The translations under genes were made by a program, and so were the position numbers. The notes below the pieces were generated by a model, which was not told the origin of the DNA, ran no database searches, and saw only the letters and a list, made by a program, of their open reading frames with translations. Below are positions 1 to 12,740 of a stretch of DNA of 64,000 nt, one piece after another (position 1 is the first letter of the stretch; each line of letters opens with the position of its first letter). The DNA lies in contig OZ010792.1 in NCBI GenBank assembly GCA_963932465.1, positions 512,911,100-512,975,099 on the forward strand, written 5' to 3'. This DNA comes from Maratus speciosus (taxonomy: Eukaryota; Arthropoda; Arachnida; Araneae; Salticidae).

Positions 1-2001
1 AGTTCCAAAAGTAGCCCCTACAAAAAAAAGTTACTTCTTTATAATATTAGTACAGGTACGACTTCAGTTTGAACCCGGATATTTTTAGAGAACTTTAACA
101 ATAATAAAGATGTTTTAGCAAAATTTTCAACAGATTTACGTTACTTAATGACAAATTCGATGTCATGTAAAGTACTGGAAGTGCACAATAAAAAAACCAA
201 TAAAATACCATGTTTAATATCAACTACATTCCAAAATATGGATTACCTAACTGAGCACTAATTGGACGTAAATGATGATAAATTCCACCAATTTTCGTGA
301 TGTTGTTACATTTGACAAAAGCACGGTAAGTATATTGAAAATTTTGTTAAAATGGCGTCATTATTATTAAAGTTAAAAACAAGAATTTGAAATTGTCTCT
401 GAATGAAATCCTGTGTATTTTTGGTTGAACAAGTGGATTGGAATTCTGTTATTTTCTATGCAAAAATTATTTGCCTCACTGTACACTTACAACTCTTAAA
501 GTTTGCCTCATCATCTTTAAACACTTTTTATAAATCTAACGTAGTTTGGGGTTATTTCATTGGTGCATTTTATGTTTTCTAACTCTAATACTGTAAACGC
601 TGTTTAAATGAAACACAACCAATGTAACTGTGGGTAAAAAGCATTATGATTTGATTCATTAAAAAGACAGATTATATTAACCGATGATTCAAATAACAGG
701 CGAACACCTTTATCAGAAAATCCAAAACCCCCCCTAGAACCGAATTCTGGCTGCGCCACTGCACCCCTCTACAAAATAATAATACTAATAAAAGAAAAAA
801 AGTACCAATGCCATCAATCAGGCTCAGATTTATGTGCAAGATATATTGAAATATAGGTTGGGAATTCAATGACACCAATACTAAACATTTTTCTTATACA
901 TAACTATAACAAGTTCAGTTTAATTGATAATTTAACAGTTAAATACTATGATCAGTTTTTATAATTATTATGATCAAACGAAACGATAAAACGGAAAAAA
1001 AGATAACATAAAATGTTTAAGAATAGGATGCATCGAAAATAGTTTATATAAAAATTCCACTCTACACTACTTTGTTTACAAACATAAACTGCACATTTTT
1101 CACAGATGATAGTAACGAATTAGAGTATTTAAGTCAAAAACATCAATAAAAAGAACTTACTTTTCAGTAACAAAAATCAAAAATTCTTCAAAAACACAGA
1201 AAGTTTAGTTTACAAATAACGAGGGATCACAAATTTCGCCGAAATTGCATATCTAGGTGAAGGTTAACACTTAAATGCAAACACAATCAATTTTCTTGGT
1301 ATGATTTGCTTAATGAAATAATATCAAGAAAAAAATTATAAAATTTGCTATAATATATTGAGAAAACAACTTGAAACTACACTTTGTTGACCATATTTAA
1401 TTTTCCGTCGCAGATATTTTGATATTTTGAGATACCAGGCAGCAGAAAGTAAAAGTAGTTTATGCAAATGACATTACATTTATCCCTTTAAATTTCCCCT
1501 TCCCCTTGAATTCCAATTAATTTTTCCCTTTCTAATAAATGTTTGTCATCAGCGCCTCCTAGATTACAGGCCTGGTTTTAAATTTGAATGAATCACTTCA
1601 TGCTGCAAAAAATTCTTCGCAATCCTGAACGAATCAAATAATACTAGCACGTTGGAAGTGAAAAGTAAATAAAACAAGTTGATTATTAAATAACCTTGGT
1701 TATTTAGGTTATTCTGCATTGATATGATGTTGATTACAAAAAACTAAATTTTCTTTATCAAGTTATTTGGTATGTGAGTTTAAATTATAAATTTTTGATT
1801 TATGAATATACAATATGTAAAAATCGTCGTTTTATTCTGATTTCGAAAGATTCTGTGATACTTTTTCTTTCTTTTCTAATGCACATATTATTACATAAAT
1901 TTGAAGTTAGTTAAATTCCTTTATTTTAGGAGTCATATTTTCAAGATCTTTCATGGGAATGAATTTCAGCAGTAGAGAACAATGCTTTATTAGAATTAAT
2001 A
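1..2001. other. Gene-free AT-rich DNA with one TE end
   Basis: I see no coding region or RNA gene here. At about 722-762 the minus strand reads CAGTGGCGCAGCCAG followed by a G-run, which looks like one end of a hAT-type or similar repeat. I found no matching partner end, so it is a fragment. The rest is AT-rich unique-looking sequence with short homopolymers. Confidence 0.5.
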
Positions 2002-2478
2002 TAGGGTAGATGTGAAGGTAATGGACACCCCTTGATGTTTTTGGTTCATAAAAAAAAAATAACTAATAAATATTTAGCTTTAATTATTTTTTTTATAATT
2101 CCCCCTTGCATGTTTTATAAAACTCTGTTATTGTTCACTCTTTTAATCAAACCAATCAGGAAGCAGAAAATAATGTTTCAAAGTTCCGCTGTTTTTCTGT
2201 GAAAATCTTCATGGAGAGGCTAAGAACAACTGGCTTCGTTTAATTAATTTATATATTATTTATTTTCTTGCAAAATTTGAATGTTTTCGTTTGAGTAGCA
2301 ATAGAAAAGTTGGAATTTTAAATACTAACGGCCATTTACAAAATTTAATTTGTTTTTAAGAGGGGTTGACCATTACTGGGATGGTTAATTAGTCATTTTC
2401 CAGTAATGGACACCCCATGTAGACATTGCTAAAAGTGCAATTTCAGTAATGTTTATAGTGCATAAAATATTTTGACTT

Positions 2479-2685
2479 GGAACAGATGTCATATTCGCCC
2501 CATATTGGCGCGATTTTTTTCTGTCGCCAATATCATATAGGCAACAGGTACTTAACTTGCGTCAAAGTGTTGTTATTTTGCTTGATGTGGTAACCCAGAT
2601 TATGTTGTTTATGCTGTTGATGTTTTCGCCAAATTGGCAACCGAAAAAAATCGCGCCAATATGGGGCGAATATGACATCTGTACC
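2479..2685. mobile_element. MITE, 207 bp, with 8-bp TSD
   Basis: This is a short element with about 40-bp TIRs. The left end reads GGAACAGATGTCATATTCGC and the right end is its near-perfect complement. The 8-bp duplication TTTGACTT lies at 2471-2478 and 2686-2693. Family A copy 2 (near 27290-27310) has the uninterrupted site with a single TTTGACTT-like sequence. An 8-bp TSD fits hAT or P-type transposition; the family is not named here. Confidence 0.85.
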
Positions 2686-3227
2686 TTTGACTTAACTGCA
2701 AACCTAAATAATCAAATTTAATTTTTAAATTATACTTCCCAAAATGTAATAACATCAAAATTTTATAAATAGCTGCTTTTAAGTTCTTTTATGTGATTAA
2801 TAAAATTTCAATATTTTATTCGTTTTTTAATGTATATATACTTTGTATATTTTATAATCTGGCAATCAAACCAACCAAGAAGCAGAATATATTGATTAAG
2901 AGCACAGTCAAATAGGGGCTCATAGGGCTTAATCCCTCTCCGTTTAAATAAAAACAATTAAGGTACAGAAACTATTAAAAATATATTTTCTGTCATAAAT
3001 GTTTCCTTATTCACCTTGACAAAAAAAGTAATATTAATGAAAGTTATAGATGTAATAATATGCAGATCAGAGGCCTCAAACATCAGTTCTACAGTTTTAT
3101 TTTGAAATTATTTTATTTTGTATTTAAAATATTCAACTCACAATACTATCATTTCTTTCATATTTGTAATATTAATTATTATAAATGATATATCAAGTAG
3201 TCTGTGGAAGATTAATTGTTAAAAGTA

Positions 3228-4215
3228 GGGTCATTTCATGTCAAATCACCCAGGGCATGGCACCCACCATCACCAATTTTGATAAAATTCAGTGAATTTG
3301 CAGAGTTTTTAATGCTGATTCCAAAAATGTCAATCATATTGAAATTGATCAAACAGTTTGTCAGATATGAGCTTTTAAATGTCTTCCAAGATGGCCGATT
3401 TGCCACCATTTTGAATGGCACATGTGACAACATAAAGATCTATAACTTCTCTCAGGTTTAAGCTAGAATTTTCAAATTTTTTTTGTTCTGTTCAGAATAA
3501 AGTAAACTTTCATCTAAACAGATTTTTGTGCAATTTATTCCATTAAAATGCTGTCAGAAAATGACTTTTTGCCATTTTTTTAAATTAAAAGAAGGTATAA
3601 TTTCAATGGCCGATTTCCCCCATTGTTCCCCCTTCAATTTTCATCTAATTGCATAAATAGACAGCTCAAAGTGTGTTTTGATGCCTGATAAAAAAATTTT
3701 AATGGGCAGTTTGTAGGTTTTTTGTTTAAAGAAGAATTTCAATTTTACAGACTCCCATAAATAACGGAAAGTACAAGATAATGTTGATATTTCTTTTATT
3801 ACCAGAAGTATCATACATATTTACATCTAAAAGTTTGGTGGTAAGGTTTTATCTTTCATAAACATATATATTTTTTCAATATGGCTAAAAAGAAGGGGAA
3901 TCCCTCAGGAATTATAATTAGGAATGCTAATAATGAATTCTTGCAAGACATTTTCATGACAAATTGAAATCTATTGCAAAGTTTCAGTAAATTTTAAATA
4001 AAAAAGAAATGGTGGAAAAAATTCTACAAATTGTCACATTTTATAGCGAAATCATACTTGTATATTATACAAAATGGTAAAAGTACAATTGTTAACTAAA
4101 TACAATTAGTAAAAATTATCATACTTCAAAATGATACAAAATAACATTTAGCACATACACGGTAAAAATACTATTAAAAATATATCTACATTCAAAATAA
4201 AATAATTAGTTAAAA
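3228..4215 (+). repeat. Left terminal inverted repeat of element H
   Basis: It matches, in inverse orientation, 25493-26128 and then 17120-17495 once the piggyBac-like insertion is removed. Shared landmarks include AAGATGGCCGATTTGCCA near 3390, ATTAGGAATGCTAATAATG near 3920 and AACATTTAGCACATACAC near 4143. The inner boundary is approximate because similarity fades. Confidence 0.75.
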
Positions 4216-6466
4216 AATTAACTCTGTTGCCCAATAGCAGAAAATTCTCCAAGTGTCTGCGACAGATCTTTCAGGGACTGAAAATAATCTGCAGGTAAAA
4301 TGTTACAAATGAACCTTTAATTAATTAATCATTTACTTTTAATGTTTTTAAGCATTTTACTCATTTTTATTAATAATAATCTTAAGTTTTAGTAATAAAT
4401 AATACAGAAGTAAACATAATATAAAGTTGGAAAAAGATCCAATGGAAAAAAAAAATCTGCAAAAGGGAAAAGAAAATCTGTGATGCACGTCACCTGTCAG
4501 GAACATTCTGCTACCGGGCTCTGTTGTATTAATATTGCAGCTCAAAGTGTGTTTTGATACCTGTTAAAAAAATTTTAATGGACGATTTAAAAATTTAAAA
4601 TTTAGTTCAAAATAAAAAAAAATTATATATTTTATTTCACTTTGGTTCATTTTTTAAATGTAAATAACATTAAAGCTGTAATTATTAATGAATTATAAAT
4701 CGAAAATTGCTGTCCAAAATATAAAATTTCTAATTAATTGCTAAAATTATCTGATTGGGTTAATTTATTACCAGAACTTTCCAGAAGACAGAATTTTAAC
4801 CAATAATATCACTTTGGTTTGCCAGAAGGGGTTTTTTCAACCAACCAGATAGATGTACTTACCAGAAAGAGATTTTCAACGAATCGTACTAAAATTACTT
4901 CCCAGAAGATTTTTTCTACCAACCAGATTAAGCAGAATTTTACAACTTGTTATGCCAATCTGTTAAAAAAGATTAAAGTTTCTCTTTTGATCTTATAACT
5001 ATAAATGATGCTGCTTTGTTGTATTAAGTTTGATGTTTTCTTATGGATAAACAAAAAATGTACAATATTAGTTTAAATATTAATAATCCAAATTGTGATT
5101 TAAATAATCCTCAAGCTATCCCCCATCGCAATGAGTTATCCACCAAAAATAAAGAACTCCTTGCATTAAGATGCAATTTAGAAGATAGCGAAAACTCAAC
5201 ATTATGCTTTGCTCACAGAGAACACTTTCTGCATATGTAAATTCAGCAAAAGAAATATTTTCATTTATTTAATCTTCATCCTAACAAGACAAAGAAAAGT
5301 ATCCTTACATGTGATAAGCGTGGATCAAGCTAAGAATTACAGGCATAAGCTACATAATGATGCCATTCCTGGTAAGAAACTATGTTCAACCTGTAGGGAA
5401 AAAAGCAAGAGCTTTGCTGGAAGCATAGGTGAAAGAACAGAAAGACTTGTGTCAGTCCACTGATTTTTCTGAAGAAATTACATCAAACATGGATCAGAAA
5501 GAAAAATAGCACGTAAAGCTTAATGGAAGTTCACCACTAAGGTTTCATGCAATTTCTGCACACAGGAAAGTGTCTGCTGGAGAAAGAAAATTACAGCAAA
5601 TGAAAATTGCTTTACGAAAGAAGGTAGCTTGCATCCTTGATTTGGAAGAGAACCTTCTTCAGAGTGAAAACAGTAGCTTTGATGAAGATAATGTGAATCA
5701 AAAGAAAAGCTTCAGAATTCGAAAGATTAATGGAGATGGTGAAAGAAAAGTTTCCACAAATTTGTCCAGAGAAAAAATTCAGTTGCTAACTTTCATTCCT
5801 GAGTCATGATGGTCAAGAAAGAAAATAATTGAAACCTTTAGTGTAACTGAGTACCAAGACTTTATACTTGGGAAGACACTATAAAATCTGTGAAAGAATT
5901 TCATGAAGATAATGAATTTTCATGTCTCATGCCTGGTCAGGGAGATATGGTCAGCATAAAAAAAATGTCTGCCCATGTTCAAAAAAGGTTTCTTCTTTGT
6001 AATCTGAATTAACTGTATGTCCAATTTCGATTGAAATTTCCTACCAATAATAAAATTGGGTTTTCAAAATTTGCTGACCTGCGACCTAAGCACTGTGTCT
6101 TAGTTGGAAGTTCTGGCACACATTCTGTCTGCATGTATATTGTATACAATACATCGGAAAGTTCAGTTGCTTATTACAACAACAGGGATTGAAGAAAAAT
6201 ATGAAGATTTAATCCAGAAATTGGTTTGCAGTTCTAACAATACTAATTGTATGTTACATATATGCAGCAAATGCCCCCAAGAAAGATATTCTTGAAGATT
6301 TTTTTAAAGTTAAAATTTCTAGATTTTGATCCTGAAGACGCAATTGAACATAAACAGTGGGTATCAACTGACAGAGTACGATTAACATCACATACATCTA
6401 CTCTGTACGATTTCATCCATCTTATTCTTAAAAAGATTGAAATGCTCGTATCCCATACATACATAT

Positions 6467-9141
6467 TAGACCGGAGTGAAAAACAAAAAGCTTTGCAAAT
6501 GGAATCGTAATAGTGCGGAAAAGTTGCTACTCGTCAATACAAGCACAGTGAAAAAAAAATTTTGAAATCGAAGAATATCTTCCGTTCGCGCATCGCGTTC
6601 AAAGTTTTCGAATTTGAACAAAAATTGTACAAATATACGAAAAATCGTAAAAAGGTGTAAACTTTTTCCGATTGAACACATTTTTTTGTACATACCATGA
6701 CCTTGAGATATAGAATGGATGAAAAATACCACACACTCCTCCTTTATCCCCGTCAAACCCCCTCAAGGGGGTGAAAATGGCCAATTTTCGTGGAAAATAC
6801 CGAAATTACAGGAGATGTAAATATTGACGAATCGGTCTCATTTTTTTTTCATTAGGCAACCTTGAGGCTAAAAGCAGAAAACAATCCCCCTCCCCCCTCG
6901 AGAGATCAAAATTGTGAGCTCTTGGCCCGTCCTTCTAAGGATGACTCAGGACTCACCACGGTAAGGTGGCTGCACTTCGAGTCCCACCCACACCCTACTC
7001 AACCAACCAACCAAAATGTGGGCGTGGAGAATTATGCATATGCAGATTCAGGTACTGCGAATTCTGATTTAGTGTCAAATTTTATCATGATAGCACGAGA
7101 AGTGAGGGTGGCTCTTATAAAACCATCACGTCGCTCATGCCCAGACACTTTTGAGGAGGCCTGTGTTACCAGCTTAACACTGCGCTCTACGGCTTGCGTA
7201 TGACATGGTATGTCTGCCAGATTCAAAGGAAGAGTTGGCTTTTCACCCTTGGAAATCAAGTCTGCAATGTCAGCTGAAGAAATGTTTACCAATAGAGGAG
7301 GACAGGTAATCTATGTTTAAATTGGTAAGAATTGCCCTGCACTTTTCTTTTTCTCGTTTAATTTTGCTTCTATCAACGATCAGTGATGTATTACTATCAG
7401 TAATAAGACCTACGTCTTTTAGCACGCTAGAGGTAATGACAGCTGTTGTTCTGTCTGACAGACCAAAGCGACTACTTGTCAAAGCAGTAGCTGGAAGCGA
7501 CATGCGCATTTATGAAGAGTCTGGGCTCCTTGACAGAGCAGACAAAGATCGTGTGCGCTGAAAATCTAAATCATCCTGATCCTCATTGACATCAACATTT
7601 GTCTCCTCTCTTTCAGGATCAATGCTGCAACCAGGCAAGCTTTGCATTTGTGTGCTAAGCACATCAAGATGACGAGCATTTCTTTGCAACCATGATGTAA
7701 GTTTTTGTGTTTACTTTTTATGCACCGTCGGTCCTATTTTACCTGATCTAAGGTGTCTTTGTGCGTAAAGAAACATCAGTTCCAATGTAGGTATTTTCCT
7801 GTCCTTAGGGCAATCGCAGCTGACAGCTATAGGATTAGGACAAATACACTTGTCAAAGTTTTTCCCTCAAGTGCATTCTAGTGTCATTTCGCATTTGCAT
7901 CTGATATGTCAAATAATGTGTTATACGACTGATGGATGAAATCATTGTACTTCTTCTGTTTCCCAGCCGTGTCTGTCTCTTGGATATGATTTATGAAGAG
8001 AATAATAGCGATCGTGTAGTTGTTTCATCTTTTGAACGACTCTTGTGTGACAAACTGTAGGAATCGAAGCCTTCAAATACAGTGACTCAATCTGTTGAGC
8101 TACAGTGTTTGCCACTTCTAAAAAGCTCAACTTCCTTCCAAGTTTAAAGTCACCAGACTGCAATAACATGGCGTATTGCACTTCATGCCAACACTTGACA
8201 ACGTCAGAATTGGTGGGAAGAATTGCCGATGGCAGTGGTTTTGGTGCACCAAAAAATGGGCAGCTAGTATGAACGCTTCGAGTGAGCGCCATAATGATGA
8301 TAAGAGAAGCTAAATTTTGATCGATGAAACCTTTATCCAATTCAAGCTACGGGATTCTAAACGAAGCCGACAAGAAAAGTTTTCAGCAAGAGCAGCGCTT
8401 CTTTTGTAGGCGAGATATATTCTTTTACAAGCCAGACAAGCAGAAACACGCAGCGACGCTGAGGCAAAACTGAGTGACGCACAGAAATCGTTATCAGGTA
8501 GGGATACTGTGCTAGCTCCTCCCCCACTCCGTTTCTTGGAATTCCAGCGGTGCGCACGCGTAGCGAGCATTACAGTGCACCGAAGAAGAAAGGGGCTGAC
8601 GAGATGGAGAGGTCGAGTGACCAGGCGGCAAACAAACCAAAACATAATGTTTGCCGCAAAAAGTCGCCCCCTCGACAGGGTTCAAAGCGGATAGAGGACC
8701 TGTCGATAGGGGGGGGGATTGTTTTCGACTTTTAGCCTCAAGGTTGCCTTATGTAAAAAAAAAATCAGGTCGATTCGTCAATATTTACATCTCCTGTAAT
8801 TTCGGTATTTTCCACGAAAATTGGCCATATTCACCCCCTTGAGGGGGGTTAGATGGGGATAAAGGAGGAGTGTGTGGTATTTTTTCCTCCATTCTACATC
8901 TCAAGGTCGTGGTAGGTAGAAAAAAATGTGTTCGATTGGAAAAAGTTTACACCTTTTTACGATTTTTCGTATATTTGTACAATTTTTGTTCAAATTCGAA
9001 AATTTTGAACGCGATGCGCGAACGGAAGATATTCTTCGATTTCAAAATTTTTTTTTTCACTGTGCTTGTATTGACGAGTAGCAACTTTTCCGCACTATTA
9101 CGATTCGATTTGCAAAACTTTTTGTTTTTCACTCCGGTCTA
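6467..9141 (-). mobile_element. Transposon with 436-bp TIRs and 8-bp TSD, inserted in the H transposase
   Basis: The left terminus TAGACCGGAGTGAAAAAC at 6467 is mirrored at 9141. The TIRs run about 6467-6902 and 8704-9141 and are highly similar. The TSD ATACATAT occurs at 6459-6466 and 9142-9149. Total length is 2675 bp. The minus strand carries a degraded gene (7032-8315). The 8-bp TSD resembles hAT and P transposons, but the encoded protein is not obviously either. Removing the element together with one TSD copy restores the host transposase reading frame. Confidence 0.85.
7032..8315 (-). pseudogene. Transposase-like gene of the 436-bp-TIR element, core deleted
   Basis: Read on the minus strand, an N-terminal block (about 8293 down to 7942) contains MALTRSVHTSCPFFG and LPTNSDVVKCW, then a conserved-looking segment IPTVCHTRVVQKM. 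Next comes a Cys-rich patch (about 7900-7760) with CKCEM, CICPNP and CDCPKDRK spacings, interrupted by a stop and frameshift. Then come FGLSDRTTAVITSSVLKDV and VDRSKIKREKEK (7509-7350), and finally DIPCHTQAVERSVKLVTQAS (about 7210-7150). The middle of the protein, where a catalytic core would sit, is missing between about 7330 and 7290. From memory this block order recurs in unnamed arthropod transposon proteins, but I cannot assign a superfamily. The copy is non-functional. Confidence 0.6.
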
Positions 9142-9928
9142 ATACATATGCAAGTCCCATGAGGCTCTCATATAAATGGATTTTAGTGAGAACTTTTCTT
9201 TTGTATTGCAAGACGAAGTGCAACAGCTACCATTGGACGCCTGGTTACTGTACTTTACATTAGTGATGGGCGATTTCGATTTTTTTAATCGATTTAATCG
9301 ATACTATGGCCAACTCGATTTAATCGATACTATAAATTTTTTAATCGATGTCTCTAAAGGTCATATCATTTTCATTTTCCTTCAAAAATTTAAGGACAAG
9401 TAGTTTCATGTCCAATCCCAAAACTTTCTTTTGTCTCATAAATGTTAAAACTTCAAAATTCGCTATCACAGTGTCAAATTTAAATAACCTATACACATCA
9501 TGAGGATCCAAAAGTATAGGTTCGTTGAAATATGTGTATTTAAAAAATATATATAAGAATCCCATTTTCCTAACAAATCATTGAATTTCGGCCCACACCC
9601 TCTTAGATGTCCACAACGGAAAATCCCAGTTCAAAGGGCATAAAAGCGACATCTGCTGGGTAGTATACACCCAAGCCTAATAAGGATCTATTTATACGAC
9701 AGTGTAACAGAATATGAAGTTTGATTAAATTCCGTGCATTAGTTTTGAGATATGGCTATCATGAATATCATGAAAAAAGCAGTATAGCAACGCAGCCTAT
9801 TACATGATTAACACGAAAGACTCAGAAAAAACAACTTACGTCAGTGACTAACAGAATATTAAGTTTGATGAAATTCCGTTCATTACTTCTTGAGATGTTA
9901 TCGCAAACATTGTGTAAACCCTGAAAAA

Positions 9929-10130
9929 CAGTGTTGAATTCAGGGGCTGGTACGGGTGGACCCCCCCCCCGGAACATTGAAATGTCCCCTAGGGAGATTT
10001 GAGATTTTATGCTTAATGGACGAAAGTCCAATCCTTCCCCCCTCGTAACTCTAGAATGTTCCTCGCCAGAACCATAGAAATCCCCCCCCCCCCCCCCCCC
10101 CCCGGAGAAAAATGTCTGAATTCAACACTG
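9929..10130. mobile_element. GAATTCAACAC-family MITE, copy 1
   Basis: The ends are CAGTGTTGAATTCAG and CTGAATTCAACACTG, perfect complements. Imperfect 8-bp flanks CTGAAAAA and TTGATAAA are consistent with a hAT TSD. Inside are long C-runs (9961-9970, 10083-10103) and an AGATTTTATGCTTAATGGAC motif shared with the other copies. Confidence 0.7.
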
Positions 10131-10279
10131 TTGATAAAAGCAGCATGGCAGCACAATTTGTTATATCATTTACATAAAAACCTAATCATGGATAACTTAT
10201 GGCATTGTCTAACAGAATATTAAGTTTGATGAAATTTCGTTCATTAGTTCTTGAGTTATTATCCCTAAATCCTGAAAAA

Positions 10280-10426
10280 CGTGTTGAATTCAGGGGGTGG
10301 CCCGGGGGGATGACATTCCTCCCCCCGCAACAAAGCATAAAATCTCAAACTTTCTGGGGGGCATTTGAGTGTTTCGGGGGGAGGAGAATGTCACCCCCCC
10401 CCGGGCCACCCCCTGAGTTCAATACG
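10280..10426. mobile_element. GAATTCAACAC-family MITE, copy 2
   Basis: The ends CGTGTTGAATTCAGGGGG and CCCCCTGAGTTCAATACG form an imperfect TIR that extends into a GGCCCGGGGGG/CCCCCCCGGGCC stem. The G/C runs on both arms predict a strong hairpin. No clean TSD is visible; the right flank may have lost it. Confidence 0.6.
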
Positions 10427-10507
10427 TTTTTGTACATTAAAAATTGATGAAATTTCGTTCATTAGTTCTTGAGATATTATCCCTAAAATTATTTAAATCC
10501 TGAAAAA

Positions 10508-11808
10508 CGTGTTGAATTCAGGGGATGGCCCGGGAGGGTAGCATTCCTCCTCCTCCTTCCCCCCCCCCCTTCAAATCCCCCCCCCCTTCAAATCCCCCCC
10601 ACATTCAAATGCCCCCAGAAAGTTTGAGATTTTATCAGGGTTCGTTGATATATATCAATGGATATATATCTTGATATATATCATGATATATATCCGATAT
10701 TTATTTTCAAAATATCAAGGTTTTTGATATTTTCGATATTTTCATTTTCATACATTTGATATTTATTTTTTAAATGTTGTATTTCTTGATATCTTCATAT
10801 ATCTGATATTTATTTTCAAAATATTTTTAGTCAAAAGAAGTGTAAATGAATTCTCCCACTCTCATTAAAAATTAGCCCATCTGCAAATAAAAACTAAAAA
10901 GAATAGCTCACAAAATATTCCCTACACTCCAAAAACTGTTTTTGGACTGCACTTGTAGCATTACCATCATAAGAAATCTATCTGTCTTTGAACAATACCT
11001 CCCTAACCTGTCTCGATTCTTTTTGTAGACTGCACCTGCTAGAAGGGGATAAAAGGGTTAATTGGTGATTGGATATTAGTAAAAAAAAATCTCAATTTTA
11101 TAAACTTTATGTTTGAAACTGAATATTTAAATGTTGAACCAAAAATTTGATAGGATAATATTAAATTAGAACAGCCCATAAAAGATGATTTAACTTATCA
11201 GTTGTTTACAGCTTCTCCTTCAATAGATACATTAGAATCTTTTCTAGTTTTGGTTTACTTCAGTCTAAATTGCACAGTACGTTAGGGAATGAAAAAGCAG
11301 ACAAACTTACATTCATGTTCAAATTCTTGAATAGAAAAAATAAAAAATAATCTTTATTTTGTATTTCAGAATTTGTTGTTTATTTTTTTTATTTATTTTA
11401 ACTGTATCCTGAATTCTGTGTTTTGATGAGTGAAAAAGCAACTTTTACAGATAATTGTTTGTGTTTACAATTATTTGATCATAAATTGTAAGGAAAAATA
11501 AAAAAAGACATTTAGAATATTGTTTTATTATGTTTTCATGCTAAATGTAATATGATTTAGATTCTAATTTATATTAAGTCTAAAAATATTTATAATCAGC
11601 AGTAAACTGACAATTTTGAAAATATCGGATATATATCGAAAATATCGGATATATATCAAAATATCGGATATTTTTGATATTTTCGAAAATATCACGATAT
11701 TTACGAACCCTGGATTTTATGCTTTTTGTACATTAAAATGTACTAAAGTCCAATCCCCTCCCCCTCTGAACTGTCCCTCCCGGAGAAAAATGTCTGAATT
11801 CAACTCTG
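10508..11808. mobile_element. GAATTCAACAC-family MITE, copy 3, split by element D
   Basis: The left part 10508-10635 starts CGTGTTGAATTCAGGGG; the right part 11713-11808 ends CTGAATTCAACTCTG. The shared internal motif GATTTTATGC is broken exactly at the D insertion site. Removing D and one TSD gives a MITE of about 220 bp like copy 1. Confidence 0.7.
10636..11712. mobile_element. Element D (hAT-type, GATATATATC-rich ends), copy 1
   Basis: The ends are CAGGGTTCGTTGATATATAT and the complement of CAGGGTTCGTAAATATCGTG. The TSD GATTTTAT lies at 10628-10635 and 11713-11720. Both ends are made of GATATATATC and GATATTTTCGAAAATATC palindromic units. Terminal CAGGG with an 8-bp TSD is typical of hAT. 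No transposase relic is evident. Confidence 0.85.
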
Positions 11809-12479
11809 CTGATAAAATCAGCATAGCAACGCCCCCTGTTGGGCGATTTATATCGAAACCTAATAAGCAGCAATTTATGCCAACGTCTAACTGAATGTGG
11901 TTTTATGAAAATCCGTGTATTCTTCAGATAGAGCTATTGCGAAACTTGGGAAAAATGCAGCATAGCAGCGCCACCTGCCGGTAGATTTACATCAAAACCT
12001 AATCCTCAACAACTTATGTCAACGTCAAACTGAATCTGAAGTTTGGTGAATATTCGTGCATTAGTTCTTGCGATAGCAATCTTGCAGAAATCATGAAAAA
12101 TGCAGCATAGCAGCGCCACCTGTTGAGCTATTTTCACCAAAAAGTAATCAGCACCAATTTATATGAAGGTCTAACTAAATCTAAAGTTTCAACAGATTCC
12201 ATGCATTAGTTCTTGAAATAGGCCGCTCACAATTTTTTTGTCAGAGACAAACAAATAGACAGACTGACAGACAAAAAATTTATAAAAATAGTCAAATCGT
12301 ATTCCAGACAAGAAGTTCTAACACTATAAATCCTTAGAAACCGGAAGTCGAAAATTTTCACGAAAGCTACACTTTATTTTTCTAAAGACAAAAGAAAGCA
12401 AGAAAAGATGAACGCATCGATTCTGCCTTTGGATCAGAAACGGTGAATCGATTCAGTTCAGATTCGATGCCGATGTCGA

Positions 12480-12625
12480 TCTTCAGATGCGATCTTCAGA
12501 ATCGTTACTTTTTTGATTTACTTCAATTCTTTAGATGCAATGTCGAATCGTTATATTTTGATTTTCTTTCAATTCTTTAGATGCAATGTCGAATCGTTAT
12601 GCTTTGACTTACTTCAATTCAAATC
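12480..12625. repeat. ~56-bp minirepeat, about 2.5 units
   Basis: The unit contains ACTTCAATTCTTTAGATGCA followed by ATGTCGAATCGTTAT. Successive units start near 12517, 12573 and 12611. It lies inside the 9261-16175 hAT-like element and its ATCG content resembles that element's subterminal motifs. Confidence 0.55.
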
Positions 12626-12740
12626 GCATCGCGGTCGATCCACGATTCGGGTTGAATCAATTCTTCCAATTTTGCTGTTTTAGTGCCAGAATTGCTGTAA
12701 AATTTTGTATAAGAGCCTTTTTTTACTTTCTAGGTTAAAT

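Larger units (their letters stand above)
9405..12410. repeat. Family E repeat with ~145-bp internal tandem units, copy 1
   Basis: It begins with CCAATCCCAAAACTTTC and ends near the sequence TTCACGAAAGCTACAC, matching copies at 47755-48625 (inverse) and 53110-53755. The core is a tandem array with landmarks such as GCAGCATAGCAGCGCCACCT, then a gap, then GTGCATTAGTTCTTG; copies of the first landmark fall near 11950 and 12100. It is heavily disrupted by MITEs at 9929, 10280 and 10508. There is no coding capacity. Boundaries are approximate. Confidence 0.6.

Noticed and set aside
672..2000. Short open frames in the first 2 kb
   Set aside because: They are short, AT-rich and without recognisable motifs; chance frames are expected at this composition.
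6862..7203. A 113-codon + strand frame in the 436-bp-TIR element
   Set aside because: It runs antisense to the transposase-like gene blocks and has no motif of its own; it is a shadow of the minus-strand gene.
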